From Pseudomonas sp. B21-015 (GTDB lineage: Bacteria; Pseudomonadota; Gammaproteobacteria; Pseudomonadales; Pseudomonadaceae), in contig NZ_CP087196.1 in assembly GCF_024749285.1 (NCBI RefSeq), positions 6,262,001 to 6,326,000 of the forward strand: a stretch of 64,000 nucleotides of DNA. Reading direction: 5' to 3'. Below are positions 26,280-34,539 of this stretch, one piece after another (position 1 is the first letter of the stretch; each line of letters opens with the position of its first letter). The position numbers and the translations under genes are program-made. Below the pieces are notes generated by a model. It was not told where the DNA came from, did no database searches, and saw only the letters and a list, made by a program, of their open reading frames with translations.

Positions 26280-27215
26280 ATGCACAAGTTAAGCACCCGC
26301 AGTTCCTGGCTGGACGTCCTGAGCACGGCGCTGGCCCCGGCCATCTGGGGCTCGACCTATATAGTCACCACCGAACTCTTGCCAGCGGATCGGCCCTTTA
26401 CCGCCGCCTTGCTGCGCGCGTTGCCGGCCGGTCTGTTACTGGTCCTGTACAGCCGGCATCTGCCCAAACGCGCCGAATGGTTGCGCCTGCTGATACTGGC
26501 GGCGCTGAATATCGGCTTCTTCCAAGCCCTGCTGTTTGTCGCCGCCTACCGCTTGCCCGGAGGCCTGGCTGCCGTGGTCGGGGCCATCCAGCCGCTGCTG
26601 GTGATGGGCCTGGTATGGACACTGGACCGCCAATGCCCGTCTTATCTGGCGGCCGGCGCCAGCGTGCTGGGGATAGTCGGGATGGCCGCGCTGCTGCTGG
26701 CGCCGGGCGCCTCTTGGGACCCGATCGGCATAACCGCGGCCTTTATCGGCACCGCCTGCATGGCGGTCGGCACCTACCTGACACGGCGCTGGCAGCTAGC
26801 GATACCGCTGCGGGCCTTTACCGGCTGGCAGTTGCTGGTGGGCGGCCTGTTGCTGCTGCCGCTGGCCTGGCTGGTCGATCCGCCGCTGCCGAGCCTAAGC
26901 CTCAGCCAGTGGTTGGGTTACGCCTACCTGTCGCTGTTCGGCGCGCTGCTGGCCTATGTGCTGTGGTTTCGCGGGATTGCCCGGTTGGCGCCGGTGGCGG
27001 TGTCATCATTGGGCTTGCTCAGCCCGCTGGTGGCCGTACTACTGGGTTGGGCGCTGCTGGAACAGAGCATCACCGGCCTGGCGCTGCTGGGGCTGATCAC
27101 AGTGCTGGGCAGCATCCTGGCGGTGCAATGGGCATCGACCTCCGGCTCGCCGGCCAGCCAAACGCACACTGATTTATCCACTCTAGAAAACCCTGTGCAA
27201 CGGAGAATGCTATGA
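26280..27215 (+). CDS. EamA/DMT-family transporter (putative exporter)
   Basis: 311 residues from the ATG at 26280; an alternative ATG at 26265 lies inside the operator. It shows about ten hydrophobic segments and two EamA repeats, the first opening PAIWGSTYIVTTELLPADRP. The second includes AAFIGTACMAVGTYLTRRWQ. Members export metabolites or drugs across the inner membrane. Its stop overlaps the start of the nitroreductase gene (ATGA), so the two are co-translated. Regulation by the divergent MarR protein is likely. Confidence 0.9.
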   Translation: MHKLSTRSSWLDVLSTALAPAIWGSTYIVTTELLPADRPFTAALLRALPAGLLLVLYSRHLPKRAEWLRLLILAALNIGFFQALLFVAAYRLPGGLAAVVGAIQPLLVMGLVWTLDRQCPSYLAAGASVLGIVGMAALLLAPGASWDPIGITAAFIGTACMAVGTYLTRRWQLAIPLRAFTGWQLLVGGLLLLPLAWLVDPPLPSLSLSQWLGYAYLSLFGALLAYVLWFRGIARLAPVAVSSLGLLSPLVAVLLGWALLEQSITGLALLGLITVLGSILAVQWASTSGSPASQTHTDLSTLENPVQRRML

Positions 27216-27829
27216 ACACTGCCATCAAGGACCTTATCGAGTCGCGAGTTTCCACCACCCGTTATCAGGCCGGTCGCGATCTGCCCGAGTCGGTCATCCG
27301 CGAGCTGGTGCAGCTGGCCACCCGCGCGCCCTCGGCCTACAACCTGCAGAACTGGAAATTTGTCGCGGTGCGCTCGGACGCAGCCAAGGCCCGCTTGCAT
27401 GCCGTGGCCTACCAGCAGCGCCAAGTGCTGGACGCCCCCGTGACCTTTATCATCTGTGGCACCCTGGCGGCCCACGAGACGCTGCCGCAGATGCTGCAGC
27501 CCTCGGTCGACGCCGGCATTCTGCCGCCCGCCACTCTCCAGGGCTGGGCGGCCATGGCCAGCGAATCCCACGCGGGCAATCCGCAGCTGCAACGCGACGA
27601 GGCGCTGCGTTCGGCCTCCCTCACCGCCATGACGCTGATGTTGGCGGCTCAAGGCATGGGCCTGGCCAGCGGGGCCATGAGCGGCTTCGATGCCGAGGGC
27701 GTGACGCGAGAGTTCGACCTAGGGGCTAATGAACTGCCGGTCATGCTGGTCACCGCCGGCTACCCGGCCGCCGGCAACTGGCCGCAAAAAGTGCGTCGGC
27801 CTTTGCATGAGGTGCTGGCATTCGCCTAA
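27212..27829 (+). CDS. Nitroreductase-family flavoprotein
   Basis: 205 residues. The family start is typical (IKDLIESRVSTTRYQAGRDL, ATRAPSAYNLQNWKFVAVRS), with FMN-contacting Arg and Ser-Ala-x-Asn-Leu-Gln, and a GMGLASGAMSGFD segment near the C-terminus. It would reduce nitro- or quinone-type compounds with NAD(P)H in the cytosol. It overlaps the exporter gene by four bases and has GGAGA before its ATG. With marR and the exporter it looks like a detoxification unit for an electrophilic or quinone-like compound; the compound is unknown. Confidence 0.9.
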   Translation: MNTAIKDLIESRVSTTRYQAGRDLPESVIRELVQLATRAPSAYNLQNWKFVAVRSDAAKARLHAVAYQQRQVLDAPVTFIICGTLAAHETLPQMLQPSVDAGILPPATLQGWAAMASESHAGNPQLQRDEALRSASLTAMTLMLAAQGMGLASGAMSGFDAEGVTREFDLGANELPVMLVTAGYPAAGNWPQKVRRPLHEVLAFA

Positions 27830-28015
27830 GAGACTGTTTGCGATCTTTTGAGCAGTAGAACGAGAAAGGCCAAATGGATGAACTGCAAACTGGTGTTGAG
27901 TCAGGGTAGTGGAATGGCGTGGGACGGGCACGGTGGTTGATGATGTGGTGAAAGTTTTGACGCGACCACCGCAGTCGACGACGCAACAAGCCGCAGAATA
28001 GCGGCAACTCACCCC
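27830..28015. other. Non-coding flank with insertion-sequence-like remnant
   Basis: No convincing gene. The segment starts GAGACTGTTTGCGATCTTTT, and the other side of the marR unit (25628 on) has GAGGCTGTTTTTAACACGG. The shared GAGRCTGTTT in direct orientation may mark decayed mobile-element ends around the marR-exporter-nitroreductase unit. I recall similar sequences scattered in Pseudomonas but cannot name an element. Confidence 0.3.
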
Positions 28016-28054
28016 AAAATTGCAGGCCCCGGTTTTTCAGGGCCTGCAATTTTT
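28016..28054. terminator. Strong hairpin terminator (both directions)
   Basis: AAAATTGCAGGCCC pairs with GGGCCTGCAATTTT around a 10-base loop. It lies 12 bases after the stop of the minus-strand gene at 28067 and probably ends the sigma-factor operon. Confidence 0.85.
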
Positions 28055-28066
28055 GAGTGAGTGTTT

Positions 28067-28285
28067 TCAAGGGCGGTTACGCTCTGCTTCAACCTCATCA
28101 ATGAGCGCATCAAGCTCGGCAAATAGTGTTTCGGCAGGAATAGCCGGACGTGGGTTATTAAGGCTGGAGCCAATAGACTCACGTATTTCTGCGGCTCGTT
28201 GCTGATAGGCCGTGTGCGGCAAGGGTTGAGCAGCAGGATGGCTATGATCGAGAGCGGCAACGGGCCGCCGAAGCGGTTTTTTCAT
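28067..28285 (-). CDS. Small hypothetical protein, antitoxin-like C-terminus
   Basis: 72 residues. Its middle and end (AAEIRESIGSSLNNPRPAIP, then AETLFAELDALIDEVEAERN) resemble the C-terminal half of ParD/RelB-type antitoxins, but no toxin gene adjoins it and the N-terminal 20 residues match nothing I know. It overlaps the upstream gene by four bases and is followed by a strong terminator. It could equally be a small regulatory partner within the sigma-factor operon. Confidence 0.5.
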   Translation of the reverse strand: MKKPLRRPVAALDHSHPAAQPLPHTAYQQRAAEIRESIGSSLNNPRPAIPAETLFAELDALIDEVEAERNRP

Positions 28286-28551
28286 TCTGTCGTCCAGTCA
28301 AACTCGTCGTACTCATCATCGTCTTCTTCATCCTCGATCAACTCATCATCAAGGACATCTTCCTCAAGCGCTTCCTCTTCCTGCTTCGCCAGAAGAAACT
28401 CCTTACGACTCTCAGTCACTGCTCGCCGTAATTCCTCACCCTTCACCGGGCAGTTGAGCATTTGGGCGATGCGGTCGATTTTTTGGGCCACGGCATCCTC
28501 CAACGCATCGGCTATAGGCCGATAGTGCGCGCTTTCGGGTGTCGATGCCAA
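28282..28551 (-). CDS. Small acidic hypothetical protein
   Basis: Up to 89 residues. The only upstream start in frame is a TTG at 28549-28551, and the first ATG would be at 28459-28461, so the N-terminus is uncertain. The last 35 residues are extremely acidic (EEEALEEDVLDDELIEDEED, ending DEFDWTTE), suggesting a nucleic-acid-mimic, chaperone-like or partner-binding tail. It lies 21 bases after the anti-sigma-like gene and overlaps the following 72-residue gene, so it is operon-linked. Confidence 0.5.
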   Translation of the reverse strand: MASTPESAHYRPIADALEDAVAQKIDRIAQMLNCPVKGEELRRAVTESRKEFLLAKQEEEALEEDVLDDELIEDEEDDDEYDEFDWTTE

Positions 28552-28572
28552 ATTTGCCGACCGCTGTTCACC

Positions 28573-29193
28573 TCATTTTTTCCGCAAATCCTTGAGTCGG
28601 GCCGTGAGATTTTCCTTGGGAAAGCGCTTGTGCAATGTCGTCAGCAACGCCTCGGCGGCTTGGGTCTGACCGGTATCTTGCAGGCGTATCACTTCGCGCA
28701 ATTGATCATCCAGTGACTTGGCCGGCGCGGCGGCGCGTTTGCTGAGTTTTGCTTCATCGGCCATTTCGCTGTTGATCGACTTACGCTGCATTGGTGCGGA
28801 AAAATCCGCCATGGGCGCAGCCGGTGCGGGCGCGGATATAACGCCGGCCGGTTCATCCTGGGAGCGCGCTGCGGCTTCCGGTTTGGCGAGCGGTGCGGAC
28901 GCTTTCGGCGCAGGTGCGAAGTCGTAACTCGGCAGTTGTTCCGGTGTGCGTTGCACCAGTGCCAGCATCAGCGCAACGCCGACGAGGCTGGCGAATGCCA
29001 CTTGCCAGCGGGGTTGCTGGCAGGCGTGGAGCCAGCGTTGCCACAGGTTTGGCTTCGGCTTGGGGGCTTCCCGGTGTGCGGTGGCGAGGATGAAGGCGTC
29101 GAGATGCGCCGGTGGTTCACCGTTGCTGTGATCGCGAAAATGCTTGATCACTTCATCGTCGGGCGATGACGGTGTTTGTTTGGCGTCAGTCAT
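28573..29193 (-). CDS. Putative anti-sigma factor (single-pass membrane protein)
   Basis: 206 residues. The cytosolic part (1-60) ends in WLHACQQPRWQ. One membrane helix follows (VAFASLVGVALMLALVQ, about 64-80), then an Ala/Pro-rich periplasmic linker. The C-terminal segment (SLDDQLREVIRLQDTGQTQA, AEALLTTLHKRFPKENL) looks like one TPR-like helical hairpin. It overlaps the sigma-factor gene by four bases, the classic position of an anti-sigma gene. No zinc-binding anti-sigma (HxxxCxxC) motif is visible, so the call rests on topology and position. Confidence 0.65.
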   Translation of the reverse strand: MTDAKQTPSSPDDEVIKHFRDHSNGEPPAHLDAFILATAHREAPKPKPNLWQRWLHACQQPRWQVAFASLVGVALMLALVQRTPEQLPSYDFAPAPKASAPLAKPEAAARSQDEPAGVISAPAPAAPMADFSAPMQRKSINSEMADEAKLSKRAAAPAKSLDDQLREVIRLQDTGQTQAAEALLTTLHKRFPKENLTARLKDLRKK

Positions 29194-29771
29194 GTCAGTA
29201 CCTCCTCGGCCAGCAGCCGACGCAGTTTTTGCTGGGCGTAGCGCAAGCGACTTTTAACGGTTTCCAGCGGGGTTTCGGTGAGTGTGGCGATTTGCGGCAG
29301 GTCGAGGTCGCCGTGGGCTCGCAGCAGGAACACTTCGCGCTGGTCGGCGGGTAGGGTTTGCAGGGCGGCTTCGAGGCGTTGACCGTCGCGGCTCAGGCTC
29401 AGCAGTTGTTCGGGGTCGGCCGCGTCATCGACCAGGGCGTGGGCTTGTTCGTCATAGCTGTCGTGCAAGGGGTTGTGGGTGCCGTGTTTGCGCCAGTGAT
29501 CGATCAGTCGGTTGCGGGCAATCTGGTAGAGCCAGGTACGAAAATTTGCCCGGCCTTGTGGCTGACTGGTGCTGCGGATCAGGCTCAGCCAGGTTTCCTG
29601 GTACACCTCTTCGGCCAGTTCGGGTTTACCGCTGAGGCTGAGGAGGAATCGATAAAGGCCTTGGCGATGACGGGCGTACAAAACTTCGAACGCCGGCCCG
29701 TCGCCCGAGCGGTAGCGCGCCAGCAGCAATTCATCGCTGCTGGTGGCTGAGCTGATTTCAGAGTCGGACAT
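29190..29771 (-). CDS. ECF-type sigma-70 family RNA polymerase sigma factor
   Basis: 193 residues from the ATG at 29769-29771; a GTG at 29792 overlapping the upstream stop (GTGA) would add seven residues and is a real alternative. Region 2 is ARHRQGLYRFLLSLSGKPEL followed by AEEVYQETWLSLIRS; FRTWLYQIARNRLIDHWRK follows. Region 4 is LPADQREVFLLRAHGDLDLP with TPLETVKSRLRYAQQKLRRL. It is in an operon with a VWA lipoprotein gene before it and an anti-sigma-like gene after it. The signal is unknown. Confidence 0.9.
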   Translation of the reverse strand: MSDSEISSATSSDELLLARYRSGDGPAFEVLYARHRQGLYRFLLSLSGKPELAEEVYQETWLSLIRSTSQPQGRANFRTWLYQIARNRLIDHWRKHGTHNPLHDSYDEQAHALVDDAADPEQLLSLSRDGQRLEAALQTLPADQREVFLLRAHGDLDLPQIATLTETPLETVKSRLRYAQQKLRRLLAEEVLT

Positions 29772-29788
29772 ATCAGCGCTGGCCTCTT

Positions 29789-31507
29789 TCACTCTATCCG
29801 GTTGTCGTTGGGCTGTTGATTCGAGGCGGTCGGGGTTCGCAGGCTCTGCGCCAACTCCACCAATTGCACGAATTCACCGCGCAGACCGAATTGATCATCG
29901 CCCCGTGCGCCACGGGCCAGGGCTTCGGTGTCCTTCAGGCTGAAATTACCGGTGTAACGCCCGTCCTTGAGCTGCTGGGAAAAGGCAGCGACGGCGGCGG
30001 CAAAGCGCAGGTCATCGCTAGCTGTCGAGAGTTTGCCGGCCTCACCCTTCAGGATTGGCCGCTCGATCAAGCGACTATTCCCGCCTTCCGGCAACTGATA
30101 ACGCACTCGCAGCATCGCCAATTCTCCGGTTTTTGCGGAAACATCGGCCCCAGGATTGCCATAGCGCAACGGTTCCAGCCAGCCCTTCTCGCCCTTGGGC
30201 ACAATTTCATACAACGCCGTCACCGTATGCCCTGCGCCGATTTCTCCGGCATCGACTTTGTCGTTGCTGAAATCCTCACGCTTCAAGGCGCGATTCTCAT
30301 AGCCCAACAGCCGATATTCGCTGACTTGCGCAGGATTGAACTCCACCTGCAGCTTCACGTTTTTCGCTACTACTGCGAGGGTCGAGCCGAGTTGATCCAC
30401 CAGCACCTTGCGCGCCTCGCGCAGGTTGTCGATGTAGGCGTAGTTACCGTCGCCAGCGTCGGCCAGTTGTTCCATCAGGTGTTCATTGTAGTTATCCACA
30501 CCAAAACCCAAGGTGGTCAGGGACACGCCGGTTTTGCGTTTATCCACAGCCATTTGTTTGAGGCTGTCGAAGTCGCTGATGCCGACGTTGAAGTCGCCAT
30601 CGGTGGCCAGCAGGATGCGGTTGATGCCTTTGGGGATAAAGGCCTGTTGCGCCATTTGATAAGCCAGTTCGATACCCGACGCGCCGGCGGTCGAGCCGCC
30701 CGCCGTCAATTGATCGATAGCGGTACGAATTTTCGCTTTTTCCCGTCCGGAAGTCGGCTCCAGCACCACACGGGATTCTCCGGCGTAGACCACCAGTGAA
30801 ACCCGGTCCTGCTCGCGCAGTTGATCGACCAGCAATTTCAGGGTGCTTTTGACCATGGGCAAACCTTCGCGACGGTCCATCGAGCCGGACACGTCCACCA
30901 GAAACACCAGGTTTGCCGGGGCCAGTTCCGCCACCGCGCGGTCGGAGGCCTTGATGCCGATGCGCAGCAACCGGGTATGCGGGTTCCAGGGTGACGGCGC
31001 CAGCTCGGTGGTCACGCCGAACGGCGAGCCATCGGTGGGCAAGGCGTAATCGTAGGGGAAGTAATTGACCATTTCTTCCAGGCGCACCGCCCCTTCGGGA
31101 GGCAAACGCCCCTGATTGAGCAAGCGCCGGACGTTGGCGTAAGCGCCGGTATCGACGTCGGCACTGAAGGTCGAGACCGGCGCCTCAGTCACGCTGTGAA
31201 TCGGGTTATCGGCCAGCGCCTGATACTGCTCCCGCTGTTCATCCCGATAGCCCTGTGGATAAGCTTCACCGGCCGGCATTGGCGCGAAAGCGACCAACGG
31301 TGCAGGTCGCGCACTGTGCTTGGCCAGCGCGGTGTCCGCCATGGCCGCCTCACGCACCAACGCCTCAGTTTTCAGCTCACCTTGAGCCGGGGGCGCAACC
31401 GTTACGGAGTCAGGTGTGGATGATGCACCGCAACCGGCAACGGCCAGCAACAACCCGGCGGCGAAACCCTGGGCGGCCGGGCGGAGGTAATGCAGAGGGA
31501 GGGACAT
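29789..31507 (-). CDS. VWA-domain lipoprotein (YfbK-like)
   Basis: 572 residues. The signal peptide ends in lipobox AVAGC, so the protein is lipid-anchored outside the inner membrane. An N-terminal von_Willebrand-associated region (STFSADVDTGAYANVRRLLN; VRLEEMVNYFPYDYALP) precedes a VWA domain with the MIDAS motif DVSGSM (in LVFLVDVSGSMDRREG). A DUF3520-like C-terminus follows (ALYEIVPKGEKGWLEPLRYG onward). This is the YfbK architecture. It is the first gene of the sigma-factor operon, so it may feed an envelope signal or be a target of the sigma factor. Confidence 0.9.
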   Translation of the reverse strand: MSLPLHYLRPAAQGFAAGLLLAVAGCGASSTPDSVTVAPPAQGELKTEALVREAAMADTALAKHSARPAPLVAFAPMPAGEAYPQGYRDEQREQYQALADNPIHSVTEAPVSTFSADVDTGAYANVRRLLNQGRLPPEGAVRLEEMVNYFPYDYALPTDGSPFGVTTELAPSPWNPHTRLLRIGIKASDRAVAELAPANLVFLVDVSGSMDRREGLPMVKSTLKLLVDQLREQDRVSLVVYAGESRVVLEPTSGREKAKIRTAIDQLTAGGSTAGASGIELAYQMAQQAFIPKGINRILLATDGDFNVGISDFDSLKQMAVDKRKTGVSLTTLGFGVDNYNEHLMEQLADAGDGNYAYIDNLREARKVLVDQLGSTLAVVAKNVKLQVEFNPAQVSEYRLLGYENRALKREDFSNDKVDAGEIGAGHTVTALYEIVPKGEKGWLEPLRYGNPGADVSAKTGELAMLRVRYQLPEGGNSRLIERPILKGEAGKLSTASDDLRFAAAVAAFSQQLKDGRYTGNFSLKDTEALARGARGDDQFGLRGEFVQLVELAQSLRTPTASNQQPNDNRIE

Positions 31508-31594
31508 GGGGGCTGACCTCAGGAGGAAATTGACTCATTCATCCTCTGAGACGGACAGCCCGATCAGTTCGGGTTAAGCCGAAGTGAAAAATCT

Positions 31595-32155
31595 TCAGCG
31601 GTGATAACGCCGCACCACGCTGCTGTTTTTCAGCACATGGCCTTTGATCTGCTCCATCAGCTGCGCGCGGGTCAGGCCGGCAGGCAAGGCCTCTGGCGCC
31701 AGGTCCAGGGCGTAGAGCTGGATGATGTAGTGATGGGAGCTGTCGCCGACAGGCGGGCAAGGGCCAATGTAGGTGGTGGTGCCTTTGATGTTGGTGCCGC
31801 CCACGCCTTCGAGGGTGGATTTGGTGCCGACGCCGGCCGGGATCTGACGGGTCGAGGCCTTGATGCCGTAACGAATCCAGTGATCGACGCCCAGGCCTTT
31901 CTGGCCGTCCGGGTCGTGCATGACGATGGCGTAGCTGAGGGTGCCTGGAGGGCCGGCGTTCCAGCTCAGGGCCGGAGACTGGTTCTTGCCGCCGCAACCG
32001 CTGGCATCGCTGGCCTCCGCCACCGTGAACAGCCGATTGTCCGAAACACCGGGAATACTGAGGGTGAAACGCTCCTGGGCCTGCGCTGGCAACTGCACGC
32101 AAAAGGCGACTGCAACGGCCGCCAGCCAAGGGTTCAAAGAGGTCAATCGGGTCAT
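31595..32155 (-). CDS. YbhB/YbcL-family (PEBP, Raf-kinase-inhibitor-like) exported protein
   Basis: 186 residues from the ATG at 32153-32155; the frame is open further upstream but without protein character. A signal peptide (LNPWLAAVAVAFCVQLPAQA) precedes the PEBP core: CGGKNQSPALSWNAGPPGTL, SYAIVMHDPDG and DHWIRYGI. The later GPCPPVGDSSHHYIIQLYAL carries the ligand-pocket residues. It is periplasmic and its function is unknown. It stands alone. Confidence 0.9.
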   Translation of the reverse strand: MTRLTSLNPWLAAVAVAFCVQLPAQAQERFTLSIPGVSDNRLFTVAEASDASGCGGKNQSPALSWNAGPPGTLSYAIVMHDPDGQKGLGVDHWIRYGIKASTRQIPAGVGTKSTLEGVGGTNIKGTTTYIGPCPPVGDSSHHYIIQLYALDLAPEALPAGLTRAQLMEQIKGHVLKNSSVVRRYHR

Positions 32156-32295
32156 ACCGGAGCACCTTGTGCGGGGTGGGGCCGTCGTCGGCTCGCAAAC
32201 TATAGCCGGACCGTTCGTGTGGTGGCAGTGGGAATTGGCTGAACCTGGGAATAAGCGCCAAACTTCTAAGTGAAACACCTGCCTGGAGATCGATC

Positions 32296-33825
32296 ATGGC
32301 ACTGCACCGCGTCGCCCGTTTCGCCGATGTGCCCCTTGACCGTGGCCTTGAGGTCCGAATCGACAAGATGAAAATCGTCTTGCTACGGGTCGGCGATCAA
32401 TTGCGCGCCTATCAGGGCAAATGCCCCCACGCCGGGGCTCCCTTGGCCAAAGGTGCGCTGTGCGAGGGACGGCTGATCTGCCCGTGGCACAAGGCGGCTT
32501 ATCGGCTCGAAGACGGCGCGCTGTGCGAACCACCGTCTCTGGACAGTCTGCGGCGTTACCCGCTTGAAGTTCGCGATGACGAGGTCTGGGTCGATGACCA
32601 GCCGATGCCCAGCCCCAGCACACCGCCGGTGGACGATAAGCGGACCTTTGCGATCATCGGTGCCGGTGCCGCCGGTACGGCCTGCGCTGCGGCGCTGCGG
32701 GAGAAAGGCTTCGGCGGCCGGGTGCTGCTGATCGACCGTGAACCCGAGGCCGGTTACGACCGGACGGTATTGAGCAAGTTCGTGATTGCCGGGGAGATGC
32801 CGCCGGACGAAGTTCCGCCTCTGCGGGATGAAGATTTTTATCGTGAACAGCGCATTGAACGGATAAACAGCGATGTGATGGGCCTGGATGCACCGAACCG
32901 GACTCTGCGACTGGCCGACGGTCAATCGTTGAGCTACGACGCCGCCGTGATTGCCACCGGAGGCATACCAAAATCCCTGTCGCTGCCGGGCGCCGATCTA
33001 CCGCAGGTATTCGTGCTGCGCTCGAAGGCGCAAGCGCAGCAGATTCTGAAGACGGCAAAACCCGGCCAACGGGCAGTGATTGTCGGCGACAGCTTCATTG
33101 GCCTGGAATCCGCTTCGTCCCTGCGTCAGTACGGCCTGGACGTCACCGTCCTGGCCCGCCATGCCATCCCCTTCAAGGCGCAATTCGGCGACGCCGTCGG
33201 CAAGGCGATTCGTGCCCTGCACGAGGCTAACGGCGTGGTGTTTCATACCGATGGTGAAGCCGCGAAGATCGAAGGCACAGGCAAGGTCGAAGCGGTGCTG
33301 CTGGACAACGGTCAACGCATTGCGGCGGACCTGGTGTTGGTCGGGATTGGTGTCACCCCGGCATCGGCCCCGTTTGCCGATCTGCCAAAAGAAAAAGACC
33401 AGTCATTGAAGGTCGACGGCGGCATGCGCGTGACCGACGGGCTCTGGGCCGTCGGCGACATCGCGACCTTCCCGCTCAACGGCCAGCCTCAACGGATCGA
33501 GCACTGGCGCCTGGCCCAACAACAGGCGCGGATTGCAGCGGCGAATATGCTCGGCGGCGACGAACGCTACCTCGACGTGCCGTATTTCTGGACCTGGCAC
33601 TTCGGCAAAAACTACGACTACCTCGGACACGCCGAGGCCTGGGACGAGGTTGAATTCAAAGGCGACCCAGAACATCCGCCGTTTATTGGCCTGTTCGGCA
33701 AGAACGGCGTGGTAGCGGCCGCCGTTGCCTGCGATCAGGAACGGGCGATGGCGATGCTCGCCGAACGAATGAAACAGCCGCTGTCGGTGGATGAGGCGTG
33801 GCGCCTGGTTCGTGACCTGAGCTGA
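32296..33825 (+). CDS. Rieske [2Fe-2S] and FAD-dependent pyridine-nucleotide-disulfide-type oxidoreductase
   Basis: 509 residues. The N-terminal Rieske domain has CPHAGAPL (C43, H45) and CPWHKA (C62, H65). The FAD-binding core starts at TFAIIGAGAAGTACAAALRE, with a second nucleotide-binding motif AVIVGDSFIGLESASSLRQY and VGDIATFPL for FAD. The C-terminal reductase tail contains YFWTWHFGKNYDYLGHA. The architecture matches AIF-like/ferredoxin-reductase-type proteins fused to their own Rieske centre. It would pass electrons from NAD(P)H to an unidentified acceptor. Monocistronic; the partner oxygenase is not in the window. Confidence 0.9.
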   Translation: MALHRVARFADVPLDRGLEVRIDKMKIVLLRVGDQLRAYQGKCPHAGAPLAKGALCEGRLICPWHKAAYRLEDGALCEPPSLDSLRRYPLEVRDDEVWVDDQPMPSPSTPPVDDKRTFAIIGAGAAGTACAAALREKGFGGRVLLIDREPEAGYDRTVLSKFVIAGEMPPDEVPPLRDEDFYREQRIERINSDVMGLDAPNRTLRLADGQSLSYDAAVIATGGIPKSLSLPGADLPQVFVLRSKAQAQQILKTAKPGQRAVIVGDSFIGLESASSLRQYGLDVTVLARHAIPFKAQFGDAVGKAIRALHEANGVVFHTDGEAAKIEGTGKVEAVLLDNGQRIAADLVLVGIGVTPASAPFADLPKEKDQSLKVDGGMRVTDGLWAVGDIATFPLNGQPQRIEHWRLAQQQARIAAANMLGGDERYLDVPYFWTWHFGKNYDYLGHAEAWDEVEFKGDPEHPPFIGLFGKNGVVAAAVACDQERAMAMLAERMKQPLSVDEAWRLVRDLS

Positions 33826-33833
33826 CGGCGACT

Positions 33834-33999
33834 TTGTGGCGAGGGAGCTTGTCGGATCGCCGCACCGTCCCGTTCGTCTGCGAAGCAGACGCAAAATCGG
33901 CGACTGCGCTCTATCAGATACAGCGCGGTTAATGGCATCGGGAGTCCTTCGGCCTGGAGCGCCAGCCCGGTCCAGCGGGAGCAAGCTCCCTCGCCACAG
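33834..33999. repeat. REP-like inverted pair, family 'GGCGAGGGAGCTTGCTCCCG'
   Basis: Arms TGTGGCGAGGGAGCTTG and GGGAGCAAGCTCCCTCGCCA lie about 110 bases apart between convergent genes. Confidence 0.8.
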
Positions 34000-34011
34000 A
34001 TGAGCGAACGC

Positions 34012-34539
34012 CTAGAAATGGCTCATTGGCTCGCGGTTGTCGTCATCTTCGGCTGGCAGGCGGATCACCAGCGGATGCTCGAGCGGCGCCAAAGGCGGCG
34101 GTAGCTCGGCCGGGTCGACGGGGAAGACGTGCGTAATGACATGGCTGACATCGCCTTCCTGATCGTTGTGAATGGTCATCGAGCCCGGTGTGCGCAGCTT
34201 CTCCAGGCGGTCACCGGTGAGCTTGAAGCTTTGTCTCAGCCCCTGATCGTCCGCCACCGGCGCCGGCAAACGGCGTTGGGCGAAGCTCTTGCTTTTGCGC
34301 TGTTGATAACGCGCCCATGCGATCAGGATCACCGCGTTAAACGACGCCACCCACAGGTAAATCTGCAACGTGCCGAGGGCGTCGAAAAATGACGCATCGA
34401 TACGCGGGCCGTCATGGGTATCGATCAATGGCCACAAACCCCGCGCCAGCAAATACAGCAGCCCGATCCACGCCAGTACGGTGAAGAAAACATCGATCAC
34501 GACCAGAAAGGGTCGCTGCCGGGTTCTGATGATTTTCAT
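34012..34539 (-). CDS. pgaD: PgaD, poly-beta-1,6-N-acetyl-D-glucosamine synthase auxiliary protein
   Basis: 175 residues with two membrane segments near the N-terminus ([20 protein letters not shown] and [20 protein letters not shown]). A cytosolic tail contains [20 protein letters not shown]. It is the small partner of PgaC, needed for polymer synthesis, and the PgaCD pair senses cyclic-di-GMP in E. coli. It overlaps pgaC by four bases (ATGA). Last gene of pgaABCD. Confidence 0.9.
   Translation of the reverse strand: MKIIRTRQRPFLVVIDVFFTVLAWIGLLYLLARGLWPLIDTHDGPRIDASFFDALGTLQIYLWVASFNAVILIAWARYQQRKSKSFAQRRLPAPVADDQGLRQSFKLTGDRLEKLRTPGSMTIHNDQEGDVSHVITHVFPVDPAELPPPLAPLEHPLVIRLPAEDDDNREPMSHF

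Noticed and set aside
28067..28285. Complete toxin-antitoxin pair
   Set aside because: Only the 72-residue protein has an antitoxin-like tail; the adjacent 89-residue acidic protein does not resemble any toxin.
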